This document shows positions 45,999 to 56,575 of a stretch of 64,000 nucleotides of DNA, piece by piece. The stretch comes from Tetragonia tetragonoides. Taxonomy: Eukaryota > Streptophyta > Magnoliopsida > Caryophyllales > Aizoaceae. Under the pieces are notes generated by a model. It worked only from the letters and a program-made list of their open reading frames with translations, was not told the DNA's origin and made no database searches. Each line of letters begins with the position of its first letter. The first letter of the stretch is position 1. The stretch is from NCBI GenBank assembly GCA_038025085.1, contig CM076141.1:15874001-15938000 (forward strand), read 5' to 3'. Made by a program: the position numbers and the translations under genes.

Positions 45999-46167
45999 TT
46001 TATCTCCGGTGGGTAAAGGGTGTGAGAGAGAGAGAGACAGACAACGTCAGAGTGAGAGGGAGAGTGAAGGAGAGAGAGAGTGTGCAGGAAAAGTATTTTT
46101 GATTTTTGATTGGAAACTGGAAATTGGGGTTTGGTTTTTTATCGGGTCCTGGCTCTGGCTGGGTGCC
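45999..46167 (-). repeat. GCP4 leader sequence, copy 2 of a direct duplication
   Basis: Matches 45476-45656: TTTATCTCCGGTGGGTAAAG, a GA-rich tract, then AAAAGTATTTTTGATTTTTG and GGCTCTGGCT. Begins immediately beyond the LINE fragment. Could carry a duplicated part of the GCP4 promoter. Confidence 0.85.
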
Positions 46168-46198
46168 TGAAATTTCGATTACAAATGGTAAGTAGAAC

Positions 46199-46409
46199 TA
46201 CCAATAAGGGTGGTGGTATAGTGGTTCCAAGCTTACTCCTAAGTAGTTTGGTAATGCAATGTTTTGGGTTCGAATTCTCATTTTTTCTATGCCTTATGTC
46301 TGTTCAGCTAGTCTGATATGTTTGATATCGAACAAGACAGTTCAAACATGATGTAGCGGGAGTCTCTCGGTCACCATTCACTTGCACCCTCTTTCTGACT
46401 AGAAAAAAA
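46199..46409 (+). mobile_element. tRNA-derived SINE with 16-bp target-site duplication
   Basis: Pol III promoter boxes are visible: A box TGGTGGTATAGTGG (46211-46224) and B box GGTTCGAATTC (46267-46277). A poly(A) tail (46403-46410) follows. Flanking duplications AAATGGTAAGTAGAAC at 46183-46198 and 46410-46425 are identical. About 211 bp, full length. Not a functional tRNA gene: no cloverleaf can be drawn. Confidence 0.9.
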
Positions 46410-46425
46410 AAATGGTAAGTAGAAC

Positions 46426-46968
46426 CACAAGGGAAATGGGACTTAAACCCATATAATATACTAGTAATGGAAACCCAACTTTGAATTAGTAATCTCTAAT
46501 TCTAAAGTTCAACATGTAATGACAAGTTACTGATATGTTTCTGTTTGTCACTAAAAGCCTCATTTATGTAGTGACTATTGTTACAGTTGTAGAATGAGCA
46601 TGTCTCTTAATAGAGTCCACTAATTGATCATTGTAGCAGGATCAGATAACACTTCACTTATATATGAGTATAGAGGTGATGTTGTTTCAATAAGAAGTAG
46701 ATATGGGTATCTTCTTGTAAATGCTCATGAAAAAGGATGTAGCAAATGGCTATAAAAAGTGCTTATATATTTTAATTCCTAAACGATAATAACAAGTTCT
46801 ATGTGCATTATTTTTTGTATACTAAACATTAGAAGTTTTAGTTCAATTTTCGGACACCGTTAACTTTGTTAGTGTTACTTCATATGTATGCTAAGGTAAA
46901 AGTTCAATTCGAGCGATACTTTCATTATGCATAAAATTTATTTATTTGAGAGACAACTACTTATCGTC
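46426..46968. other. Intergenic AT-rich stretch
   Basis: No supported gene or repeat; pre-insertion host sequence between the SINE and the L1 LINE. Confidence 0.4.
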
Positions 46969-47608
46969 ATTCACAAACATTTAAGCCTCAAATCCTCTCA
47001 CCCACATCTATAATGTCCAATCTGGGTCCTTTTTCTGTGTGTTGTTACTCTCCACTAGAAGGTTGTGCTCCTCTCTGTAAGAATCGTTGGTCTGGGTGGT
47101 TGCTTATGGTCGCCGCAATCTACCAACTCCACTGGAAGTTTTTATTGATCCCGTCATGGGATTTGGCTCTCTCTCAATCTGGATTTCTACCCTCTTTTGG
47201 GGGGGAAATGGTCTGTGTCTCTTACTTGGCTCTTGGCAGGTATATCTCCTATCTCTTCTTGCCCTTTTACAGCTTATTGTCCTCCCTCTTTGAGGACTTT
47301 TAATGCCTGCTATGTTCTCACCACACCCTTGGTGGTGAGATACTATTCATCCGATGATCTCCTCTCAGAAGGAGGCATAAGTACTATGACTATATACTTG
47401 CCTTTTTTCTTTGGGTATGTTCTATGGTCAAATCCCTTGCTGCTCAGTGTTTGTTACACTTTGCTGTTTAGAATATTGTTTGTCCCACATGACGACTATT
47501 TATGATTGATGCCTTGCAAGATTATGCCTGCACCTTATCCCTCTCCCTCCCTTGTGATTTCTCACATTTTTTCTGTTAAGTCTATATGTTGTTCTCTGCT
47601 TCCTTTTA

Positions 47609-48034
47609 ATGTCCTCTCGTAATTTTAAGGCTGTATTAATGGAGGATGTTTCTATTTTAGAAACTACTAGGATAAATGCTGCTAAGTTTACTTCTTTGTG
47701 CTATGCCAACTCTCCTGTTGATGAAGCTGAGTCTTGTGGTAGTAATGCTAAGTTTGCGTTTTTATCTGCTTCTCTGCTAGTATGTTTTGTTGTGGAGGAT
47801 TTTCCTCAAGTTAGTGTCAACATGAATGCCTTTGATGGTAGTAGTCTATTGGGCAAAATGTTAGGCAAAAGTGTTGATTTTAAGGCTTTAATTTTTATAA
47901 TTCATAATGATTGGAACTTTATGAAAGATGAGGTTTACTACTATTTTCTTCGGACTGGCTATTTTACGGGTAGCATTGCTAATTCCCAAGATAGGTCAGA
48001 TATTTGGAAGAAAGACTTTATCCCAAAAAATTAA
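47609..48034 (+). CDS. Possible remnant of LINE ORF1
   Basis: 141-residue frame in the ORF1 position of the L1 element, ending 50 bases before ORF2. No zinc knuckle or recognised domain is visible; the assignment rests on position only. Confidence 0.35.
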   Translation: MSSRNFKAVLMEDVSILETTRINAAKFTSLCYANSPVDEAESCGSNAKFAFLSASLLVCFVVEDFPQVSVNMNAFDGSSLLGKMLGKSVDFKALIFIIHNDWNFMKDEVYYYFLRTGYFTGSIANSQDRSDIWKKDFIPKN

Positions 48035-48083
48035 TCTCAGGAGGTTTTTCTAGCCTTTTGATGCACTCTAAATATTTAGTTTT

Positions 48084-51000
48084 ATGGATAAAGTAGCTTT
48101 CTGGAATGTGAGGGGGGTAGGAAGAAAAGATGTTGGTGAAGAAGTAAAATTATTTTGCAAACTCCATCATGTTCACTTGATGGCACTAGCTGAAACCAAA
48201 GTTCAATTTGATCCCTCTGTTGCTACAGCGCATCAATTTGGCTTTTCTAATGTAGATTTCATTCCTTGTATGGGTTTTTCTGGAGGAATATGGGTTTTGT
48301 GGCAATCTCAACATCTTGATATATCTATTATCTATAAAGAAGTGCGTTTTATTGCTATTCTTATGAAAGATTATGTGAACTCACCCCCTTTAGTTGTTAT
48401 ATTTTGTTATGCCCCCCTCAAGCTGCTCATAAAAGACAATTTTGGGCTGATCTTCTTAGTTATTGCAATTCCCTGACTATTCCTTATGTTTTGATGGGGG
48501 ATTTAAATGATATTGCTACTTCTAATGACAAGATTGGGGGTTCTTTCCCCTCTCAATCAAGATTTGACAGATTGATGAACTTTAAGTATACTGCAAATGT
48601 TATAGACCTGCCTTTCGTTGGCGGCTCTTTCACCTGGAGAAAGAAAAAGTCTGGTGCAAACAACGTTTTAGAAAGGCTTGATAGAGTTTTAGTACCTCCT
48701 AACTTGTTAACCATTTTTCCATTAATGCACATCTCTCATCATGATTTTAGCAGCTCAGACCATTGTCCGATTATTTTGCATTTACAATCTCAAATTTCTT
48801 TCAACCCCCCTCCCTTTAAATTCGAATTAGCATGGATTAAGCACAAGGATTACGAATCATTAGTTAGAAAAGCCTGGTCTACAAAGTACAATGGCTCTCA
48901 ACTTTATCAAGTAACACAAAAAACAAAAAACTTGAAAAAGCCCTCAAAGAAATGGGCTAAACTCAAGTTTGGTAATATAAATCGTCAATTAAAAGAAGTT
49001 GAAGGACAGATCATCAGTATTCAAAGCAAGCTGTGTAGTACTCCCTTAAATGAAAGGTTGATCAAATCTCAAGAAAATCTTTTGCCGAAAAAGGCAAGTA
49101 TTATCAATTTCAACCGGACCTATTGGTTTCAACGAGCTCGAGAAAAAAATCTTTTATTAGGTGATAGAAACACAGCTTATTTCCAGACAAAAGCCACTAT
49201 TCGCAAAAACAGAAAGAAAATCATTGATTTTCAGAGCAAGGATGGGATACACTTTACGGATTCCAACAGTATTCGTGAAGAAATAAGTAAAGGAGTTTAA
49301 ATTGAGATTTGTTAAGGATAACAATTGTGTTACTCCCTCAGACTTAGACCTTCAGGATATTCATGCGGAAATAAATCTCGATGAAAATATCGAACTTACC
49401 AAAGAAGTTTCTGAGGAGGAGATAAAAAACGCAGTTTTTCTTTTAGCCCCTAATAAATCTCCAGGACCAGATGGTTTCCCAGCTGCTTTTTACCAGTCGT
49501 ATTGTAATATTATTGGACCTTCGGTTATTAGAGCATTTAAAGATTTCTTTTTCTCAGGAAAAATATTAAAAGAAATAAATCAAATTTTCATTGCTTTAAT
49601 ACCTAAAATAGATAATCCCTTGGCAGTAAATCATTTTAGGCCCATAAGCCTTTGTACATCTCTGTATAAGATCATTTCAAAAATTTTGACGAAAAGATTA
49701 AAGACAGTGTTGCCTAAGCTAATTCACCCTTTACAAGGTGCTTTTGTAGCAGATCGATGTATCCAGGATAATATTCTGCTTGCTCATGAGGTTTTTCACT
49801 CATTCCGGAATAAAAAAAGGAAAGAGTGGTTGGCTTGGTATAAAACTGGATATGGAAAAAGCTTATGATAGATTAGATTGGAATTTTATTTTTAAAGTCT
49901 TTCAAAAATTTGGTTTTAACGATAAATGGATTGGCTGGATAAAAGAATGCATTACTTCAGTCTCTTTCTTTGTCCTTGTGAACAATGCTCCTGGATCGAC
50001 ATTTCTCCCTTCAAGGGGGATACAACAAGGAGACCCTTTATCTCCTTATATTTTTATTCTCTGTGCGGAGGTGCTTGCTCGCAGGTTACAGAGAGAAAGT
50101 AATGTTTCGAAAAAAAAGTATTGGTATTAAAATATGTCATGGTACAGAAAAATTGTCGTTTCTTACATTTGCTGACGACACAATGATTTTTGCAGAAGCT
50201 TCTAATCAGAGTTGTCATACAATTAAACATATATTTGATCATTACAAGTCAAATGTCGGGTCAAAAGATTAGTTTTAACAAATCCGCTTTTCAATGTACT
50301 AAAAATATCAGCAGAAATATAATTGATACTTTTAAAGGAATTCTTCTCATGAGCCATTCATCTTGTTTAGACAAATATTTAGGTTGCCCTATTATTAGTG
50401 ATAGAGTTAATGCCAATACTTTCAAGGATGTGGTGGAACGTACGCAAAGCCATCTTACAAAATGGAAAGCAAACTCTCTGTCTCAAGCTGGCAGGACAAC
50501 TTTAATTCAAGCTAATTTATCAGCTACTCCAGTTTTCACAATGCAAAGCTTCTATCTCCCATCATCAACTTTACAGTCTCTGAATAAAATTAATAGAAAT
50601 TTCCTTTGGAATAAAACACCAAACAACAAATCAGCAAATTTAATAGGGTGGGACAAAGTATGTCGACCAAAAAAACTAGGAGGACTCGGCCTAAGGAAAG
50701 CGGAAGCTGTCAATAAAGCAATGCAAATGAAGCTAATTTGGAAAATACTAAAGGAACCGCAAAGTAAATGGGTTCGAATGATCAAAAGTAAATATCTAAA
50801 GGATGCCCACATCTTAGATGTTCAAAAGGGAAGCAAAAGCTCTTGGCAATGGTCCCATCTCTTAGAATTACGAGAGCTTTTTAAAAAGGGTATCCGTTGG
50901 CAAGTTGGAGATGGTGAAACAATAAAGTTTTGGACCGATATCTGGGTCTCCCAAGTTCCACTTATTGAAATGTTTCATGATGACACGTCTGATGATCCTC

Positions 51001-51591
51001 TTTTCTATCTATCAATTTCCGTAAAGTTTTTCTTTTCTAGTCAAGGAGGATGGGACATCCCGCTCCTCACCATGGTTGTACCACCAGACACAATTAAGGC
51101 TATCCTGGGTATACCTATCCCATATAACGAAGTCCCAGATAAATTTTATTGGGGTTTCTCTAGTAACGGAAACTTTTCCTGTAAGTCTGCAACTTGGATA
51201 GCGCAAGAATTACAAAATAAGTACAGGAAACCCTATGATTTTAGCTGGATTTGGAACATTAATATTCCTCCAAAGATAAAAAATTTTGTCTGGAAGCTAT
51301 GTCTCGACGGACTTCCTACACAACATCGACTTCAGCAGAGTAAAATCTTTATTCCTCAGGAATGCGTTTTCAGCAATTATCATTGTGAAGACAAGTTTCA
51401 TCTGTTCTTTGACTGCCCGGTCTTTCACCAAACATTACGGGAAGTTGAGATTATGTGTGGAATTAAGATTGATTTAGATGTTAACCAGGATATGTCCTTC
51501 GTTGAATGCCTTAATTTTTTTCAGGAAAAATTTCTCAGAAGAGGAATTGATTGTGCTAATCATGACCTGGTGGCTTTTCTGGTTTGCCCGC
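48084..51591 (+). pseudogene. L1 LINE ORF2, part 1 (endonuclease, RT, zf-RVT), frameshifted
   Basis: Endonuclease (MDKVAFWNVRGVG; LAETKV; LMGDLNDI; SSSDHCPIIL), reverse transcriptase (NKSPGPDGFPAAFYQ; FRPISLCTSLYKI; LDMEKAYDRLDW; GIQQGDPLSPYIF; FADD at 50168-50179; GQKISFNKS) and zf-RVT C-terminal block (PPKIKNFVWKLCLDGLPT; CEDKFHLFFDCPVF). Frame changes occur near 48404-48476, 49298-49302, 49852, 50127 and 50272, so it is inactive. The frame is cut at 51591 by an LTR retrotransposon and resumes at 55303. Confidence 0.9.
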
Positions 51592-52464
51592 TGATGCGTT
51601 AGCAAATCTGAAGGTTTTAGCTCGTTTTCGAACAATGGGTATTTTGATAATATTTTGTTTGTTTTTTTGATTATAGAGATTGAAAACGAAGTAAATGAAA
51701 CGAAAAATAAGAAGAGGGAGGATAGATAGCACCACCACCAGGACTATAAAGGATTTAACCACCAAGTCAAGGCTAAAGGATACTACTTGTTTCACCAAAT
51801 ATCCCTAAGGACATTATAAAGAACAACAAGGTTTGTAAGCAAAAGGCAGCAGCCATTTCATATTTTCATTCATCATCAAGTACCTTTTACATCAGCTGTT
51901 CTTACATATTTATAGGGGTCACAAATGTGCCCTAATAACCTAAGAATACTCTAGAAAGGGTGAGCTGTCCAAGAGTAGTGCCCAAGCAAAATGAAACTTC
52001 AGTATTTTGCCCAGAAATGAGCCAAATACGTGCAGTACAATTTGGAGCGCATTTCCTTCCGTTTTGGACCACTTGACAGCTGTTGTTTGTCCTTGCACAA
52101 GGACAAACGTGGGTGAGCTGTAAGAGGAGCCTCAAGCTTCATCCTTATCCATCCCATGTGCTTTTAGACTCTCCTCATTCAGCAACTACTTAGGGAATTC
52201 AAATAACAACTAATTACATTTGTTAATTATGCTAACTACATGCAGGGTGCACTATAATTAACAATAATCACAAATATTTATTTGTACGGACTAATTAAGT
52301 TGTACGGACTAATCATCAAGATTAGGTGGCCAAAAGGACAGTAATGCCTTTAGAACCAGAAATATCATCACTTATCTTGAGAGTGTCCCATTTGCCAAGA
52401 TCATTGCAATGACACTAAATCTAGTCTCTTGATGATCTGATGTTAATGCACCACCAACGCATCA
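51592..52464 (-). repeat. 3' LTR of the Gag-only element
   Basis: 873 bp, TGATGCG to CGCATCA inverted ends, identical to 54430-55302. Its inner 22 bases also encode the last residues and stop of Gag. Confidence 0.95.
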
Positions 52465-53504
52465 TTCTCCTCTTCTTTTTTGGGACTTGCCCTCAAGTCC
52501 GTGAAAACGAAAGCCATCCAATTTAACTCAAACATGTAGGTGCTGAACTTCGCACCCCTAATTCGGCCTCGGATCCAGGCTCCTATCAATTTTGTCACAT
52601 CACCCTTAGCTCGCTTCTTGTTCACATCAAAGTGGCTTGTTGTAGTTACACCGATGCCCACTCGAGGGAAGCGACCACACTCATGCCAATCACTATCAAA
52701 CCTGCTGCTTCCACCATGATGCTTCTCAAAAACTTGTTCAATTTCAGCAAGTGAACTAGCCATGTCATCACATACAACTTTAAGTTCTGATTTTCTAGGT
52801 AAATGACATGTTGTATGAGGTGCTGCATTACATTTCGCTAAACCAGGTTTTGTGACCTCCATAGAGTTATTTTTGTTGTCATGCTCAAGCTGTAAAGTAC
52901 TTTCTATAATAGAAACTTGTTGCTCAGTGTGTTGTACGAGTAAAGGTGTGATTGTTGCTTGAATAAGATCTTCACAAATGACAGTTTCATCACCATGGGG
53001 TTGTAACTCTTCGACAACGATTGCTAAATCAAGAACATTGCTCGGGTCGTCCTTTTGTTCTTCTTGAAACAAAGTGGGTTCTTGAAATTCATCACCAATC
53101 ATTTGCCATTCCTCTAGGCTCACAATGATGGGAGCTGCATTTTCAGTAGCTTTCACACTAGCTACTCGCTCAAGGTTGTGTTGAGTGTAAAAAGCTCGTG
53201 ACGTGAACTTTGGCACAAACTTCCTAATGAGCTCTTCACGCATCTCACTCCAGATTTGGATTTTGCCCTTTCCAATCCTTCTTCTCCTGATTTCTAAGAG
53301 TTCCCACCAAATCAAAGCATCACAATCAAAAGAACTCATCACAAGTTCTATTTTCTTGCGATTAGAAAACTCCAAGACTTTAAACCATTCGTCCACCGTC
53401 TCAAGCCATGTATAAAAATCTTCAGAATAGAGGAACCCACCAAATTTGGGAAAGTCTATCTCTAAGTCATCATCATTATACTTGGTATCATAAAGACGAG
53501 GCAT
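52443..53504 (-). CDS. Intact Gag-like protein of the Gag-only element
   Basis: 353 residues, uninterrupted. The N-terminal half has a retrotransposon Gag domain: DIDFPKFGG-like start (here LEIDFPKFGG), FYTWLETVDEWF, ALIWWELL, MREELIRKFVPKF (about residues 15-110). The middle is acidic and Gln-rich; there is no zinc knuckle. The C-terminal part (GAWIRGRIRGAKFSTYMFEL, then TDLRASPKKEEENDA) resembles the tail of a gypsy Pol reading frame, suggesting that an internal deletion fused Gag to the 3' end of pol; this is inferred. The codons for KKEEE are the polypurine tract, and the stop lies inside the 3' LTR. The start is the first Met in frame, after a stop-rich leader. Confidence 0.85.
   Translation of the reverse strand: MPRLYDTKYNDDDLEIDFPKFGGFLYSEDFYTWLETVDEWFKVLEFSNRKKIELVMSSFDCDALIWWELLEIRRRRIGKGKIQIWSEMREELIRKFVPKFTSRAFYTQHNLERVASVKATENAAPIIVSLEEWQMIGDEFQEPTLFQEEQKDDPSNVLDLAIVVEELQPHGDETVICEDLIQATITPLLVQHTEQQVSIIESTLQLEHDNKNNSMEVTKPGLAKCNAAPHTTCHLPRKSELKVVCDDMASSLAEIEQVFEKHHGGSSRFDSDWHECGRFPRVGIGVTTTSHFDVNKKRAKGDVTKLIGAWIRGRIRGAKFSTYMFELNWMAFVFTDLRASPKKEEENDALVVH
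52465..52483 (-). promoter_or_regulatory. Polypurine tract of the Gag-only element, within the Gag ORF
   Basis: On the minus strand AAAAAAGAAGAGGAGAA lies directly before the 3' LTR (TGATGCG). It also encodes the Lys/Glu run near the Gag C-terminus. Confidence 0.85.
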
Positions 53505-54415
53505 TTTGTGGAGTTAGGTTGTGTTTGAGTTCGGATGGTGTTTGGGCTGTTTTTGGGTTCTTTGTGGACTTTGTGTTGTGGAATGACGGGATAAGACAAT
53601 CAAATGCAATGAATACTCAAAACTATCCAATGATTCAACACCCAATTCCAGTTTCAACAAAGATCCATAAGAGAACAAACGCCAATTGCAACAGCTCAAC
53701 TTCAAACACAACAATTCCAAATTTTGCACGTACACGAACAGCTCAACAAATCTCAAACTTTCTCACATACATGGGGGAATAAACCAGATATATACTAAGA
53801 TAACTTTGTAGTATAAGGTCTTAGGAGTCTAAAGGACCAAGAAAGGCATAAAATGGATCTCTAGATCTTGAGATATTAACAAAACGCCAAAATGACTCCT
53901 GGTTGTATTCCAGCAAGACCAACAAAATGTTTGAGCACAAATGAAGGCCAAAGACTCAACCTTTCAACTTCAAACCACCTGGATAACAATGATAGAACCC
54001 CAAATAATATAACCAGTTAGAAATCCCTCAAGGTTCACCACAAATATGCAGGTAAAATCCAGAACAAACAAGCAACACAATAAACAAGATCCTAGTTCAC
54101 GCTCAGCACATATAGCAACTTCTCACAATAAACTGCTCCAACCCACAACGATTTAAGAAAAATCACCAAGATATTCCGAAAGATAAATGTCTAAGGAACT
54201 CAGAAAAGTATCAAAGTTGACACCTTTACCTTTTGAAACGCCTCGAAAAACAAAGATCCTCAGCTTGGTCCAATCGCACGTCCAGCAGGAGTCACCGAGG
54301 GAAAATGCTTACTTGAGTACCCAAATCTCAACCTTTTTCCTTGAAACTAAAACCAGGTGAAAGAGGACTCTTCAATGAAGAAAAACCTCTGAATTAACGA
54401 GCTAAGAAAACCAAA
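53505..54415 (-). other. Leader of the Gag-only element
   Basis: About 0.9 kb between the primer-binding site and the Gag start, with no supported ORF. Likely contains the packaging signal, but no structure can be assigned by eye. Confidence 0.5.
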
Positions 54416-54427
54416 GCTCTGATACCA
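54416..54427 (-). promoter_or_regulatory. Primer-binding site of the Gag-only element
   Basis: The minus strand reads TGGTATCAGAGC beginning two bases inside the 5' LTR (54430-55302), complementary to initiator tRNA-Met. It fixes the element's orientation. Confidence 0.9.
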
Positions 54428-54429
54428 AC

Positions 54430-55302
54430 TGATGCGTTAGCAAATCTGAAGGTTTTAGCTCGTTTTCGAACAATGGGTATTTTGATAATATTTTGTTTGT
54501 TTTTTTGATTATAGAGATTGAAAACGAAGTAAATGAAACGAAAAATAAGAAGAGGGAGGATAGATAGCACCACCACCAGGACTATAAAGGATTTAACCAC
54601 CAAGTCAAGGCTAAAGGATACTACTTGTTTCACCAAATATCCCTAAGGACATTATAAAGAACAACAAGGTTTGTAAGCAAAAGGCAGCAGCCATTTCATA
54701 TTTTCATTCATCATCAAGTACCTTTTACATCAGCTGTTCTTACATATTTATAGGGGTCACAAATGTGCCCTAATAACCTAAGAATACTCTAGAAAGGGTG
54801 AGCTGTCCAAGAGTAGTGCCCAAGCAAAATGAAACTTCAGTATTTTGCCCAGAAATGAGCCAAATACGTGCAGTACAATTTGGAGCGCATTTCCTTCCGT
54901 TTTGGACCACTTGACAGCTGTTGTTTGTCCTTGCACAAGGACAAACGTGGGTGAGCTGTAAGAGGAGCCTCAAGCTTCATCCTTATCCATCCCATGTGCT
55001 TTTAGACTCTCCTCATTCAGCAACTACTTAGGGAATTCAAATAACAACTAATTACATTTGTTAATTATGCTAACTACATGCAGGGTGCACTATAATTAAC
55101 AATAATCACAAATATTTATTTGTACGGACTAATTAAGTTGTACGGACTAATCATCAAGATTAGGTGGCCAAAAGGACAGTAATGCCTTTAGAACCAGAAA
55201 TATCATCACTTATCTTGAGAGTGTCCCATTTGCCAAGATCATTGCAATGACACTAAATCTAGTCTCTTGATGATCTGATGTTAATGCACCACCAACGCAT
55301 CA
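54430..55302 (-). repeat. 5' LTR of the Gag-only element
   Basis: 873 bp, identical to the other LTR by direct reading. Contains a TATA-like TATTTATAGGGG on the plus strand near 54745 and short repeats TTGTACGGACTAATTAAG / TTGTACGGACTAATCATC. Confidence 0.95.
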
Positions 55303-55955
55303 CCCGCAACAAGATACAGTTTGATAACCTATCCACTACTCCGATTCAAATAGATGTCTCTGTTAAAGTTAGTTACAATGAATGGAAAGCGTTATCTGAT
55401 AAACAATTTGACTTTGATATTAGTGGAGCCTTTCATAAAAAAGTTGTCAAGAAGGGACCTCGAGAAAATATCTCATGGTCTCCCCCTCGTAAAGACTACA
55501 TTAAGCTAAATTTTGATGGGTCTAAAGTAAATGGCTTAGAAGCGGCTGCAGGTTTTGTTTTAAGGGACGATAAGAGTGAAGCGCTTTGGATGGGTGCTCG
55601 TGCTCGTGGAACGGGCTCTATTCTAATGGCAGAAGCAATTGGCCTACGTGAAGGGGTTAAGTTGGCGCGTGCAAAAGGGTTCAAGAACATCACTATTGAG
55701 GGGGATAACCTTGCGGTCATCAAAGCACTTCGGGCAGAATGGCATATTCCCTGGGAGATAGAGAATATCATCATTTATACAAAAAAAGATCTGCATTTTT
55801 TTGATAGGGTGGAGGTCCTTCACTGTTTCCGGGAAGCAAATGTTGTAGCTGACTATTTGACCAATGTTAGGCATTCTTGCTTCTCTTTACACACTTGGTC
55901 CACTCCTTTTGACCAGTCCCTTACCAATTTATTGATAAAGGACACTTTAGGTTAA
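55303..55955 (+). pseudogene. L1 LINE ORF2, part 2 (C-terminal RNase H domain)
   Basis: Resumes the ORF2 frame after the LTR insertion (TRNKIQFDN). Encodes a plant L1-type RNase H (RVT_3): LNFDGSKVNG, AAAGFVLRD, AEAIGLREGV, IEGDNLAVI, and HCFREANVVADYLTN with the expected D, E, D and terminal H/N region. Intact to its TAA. This archaeal-like RNase H is a hallmark of plant L1 lineages and is absent from the LINE at 29480. Confidence 0.9.
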
Positions 55956-56013
55956 CCTTCGGGTTACCTGGTTATCTTGCCTTTTCAAAAAAAAAAAAAA
56001 AAAATTCACAAAC

Positions 56014-56165
56014 TAGTGGGGGATTGTTGGAGAGTTTGTAAGTTGTAACTGACAATAAGAGAGTCCCAAATTTGGTGGGAGTTGGAGAATAGACGGATTC
56101 CCAAGTTAATTAGTTAATTAATTTGATAGTTATCAATAACTGTCATTGTTCAATAGGGGTGTGTG
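56014..56165 (+). repeat. Possible copia polypurine tract and LTR start
   Basis: AGTGGGGGAT followed by TGTTGGAGAGTTTG matches the border between polypurine tract and 3' LTR typical of Ty1/copia elements. No copia coding sequence lies upstream, and no LTR end is evident; only a relic at best. Confidence 0.35.
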
Positions 56166-56170
56166 TGTCT

Positions 56171-56575
56171 AGGGGTGTAACTGAGTCGAGCCGGCTCAGT
56201 ATGGGTTCGGCTCGAGTTCGGATCAAGCCGAGCCCGAGTCTATTATGGATCGACTCGGTCAGCTCGGTTGGCTCGATTTAGTTGATTTTTCTCTCTATTC
56301 GAATAAAATCATTAAATATTTTTAAAGACTTATTTTTTAAGATTTTGTTTTCATAGAGATCTTGCAAGGGATCAATTATAGTCAAATTCAATTGCAATTA
56401 TTTTAAATCAATTTTTTCTAACATTTGTAATGATGAATTTGAATTTGAGCCGAGCCGAACCGAGCCACAAGCCTAAATCGAGCCAAGCCCGAGTCTTGAT
56501 TCAACCAGCTCGGCGAGCTTCAAGCCGAGCCAAAACAAACTAAGCCGACTGGCTCGGGCTCGGTTTGGTTGTATC
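56171..56575. repeat. Dispersed repeat rich in GAGCCGAGC motifs
   Basis: Begins TAGGGGTGTAAC, like the TAGGGGTGT end of some hAT-type elements, and has clusters of CGAGCCGAGCC/GGCTCGGCTCG-like words at both ends (56180-56275, 56450-56570) around an AT-rich middle. The matching right terminus was not found. Confidence 0.45.

Larger units (their letters stand above)
51592..55302 (-). mobile_element. Non-autonomous Gag-only LTR retrotransposon (TR-GAG type), very young
   Basis: LTRs 51592-52464 and 54430-55302 are each 873 bp, and I find no difference between them. Flanked by an exact CCCGC duplication (51587-51591 and 55303-55307). Orientation is minus: the primer-binding site adjoins the right-hand LTR, and the polypurine tract adjoins the left. 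The internal region is 1965 bp and encodes only Gag; there is no protease, RT or integrase, so enzymes must come from another element. Inserted into the RNase H-proximal part of the L1 ORF2, whose frame continues beyond it. Confidence 0.95.
46979..56003 (+). mobile_element. Full-length L1-type LINE, interrupted by an LTR element
   Basis: Flanked by ATTCACAAAC at 46969-46978 and 56004-56013, a 10-bp target-site duplication, with poly(A) at 55987-56004. Removing the nested LTR element and its duplication leaves about 5.3 kb, the size of a complete plant L1. The first kilobase (to about 48034) should hold 5' UTR and ORF1 but shows only broken frames; ORF2 follows from 48084. Confidence 0.88.

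Noticed and set aside
46199..46409. tRNA gene
   Set aside because: A and B boxes are present but there is no cloverleaf; poly(A) and 16-bp flanks show a SINE.
47013..47505. Three overlapping plus-strand ORFs
   Set aside because: They lie in the 5' region of the L1 LINE; no ORF1 domain recognised and frames overlap arbitrarily.
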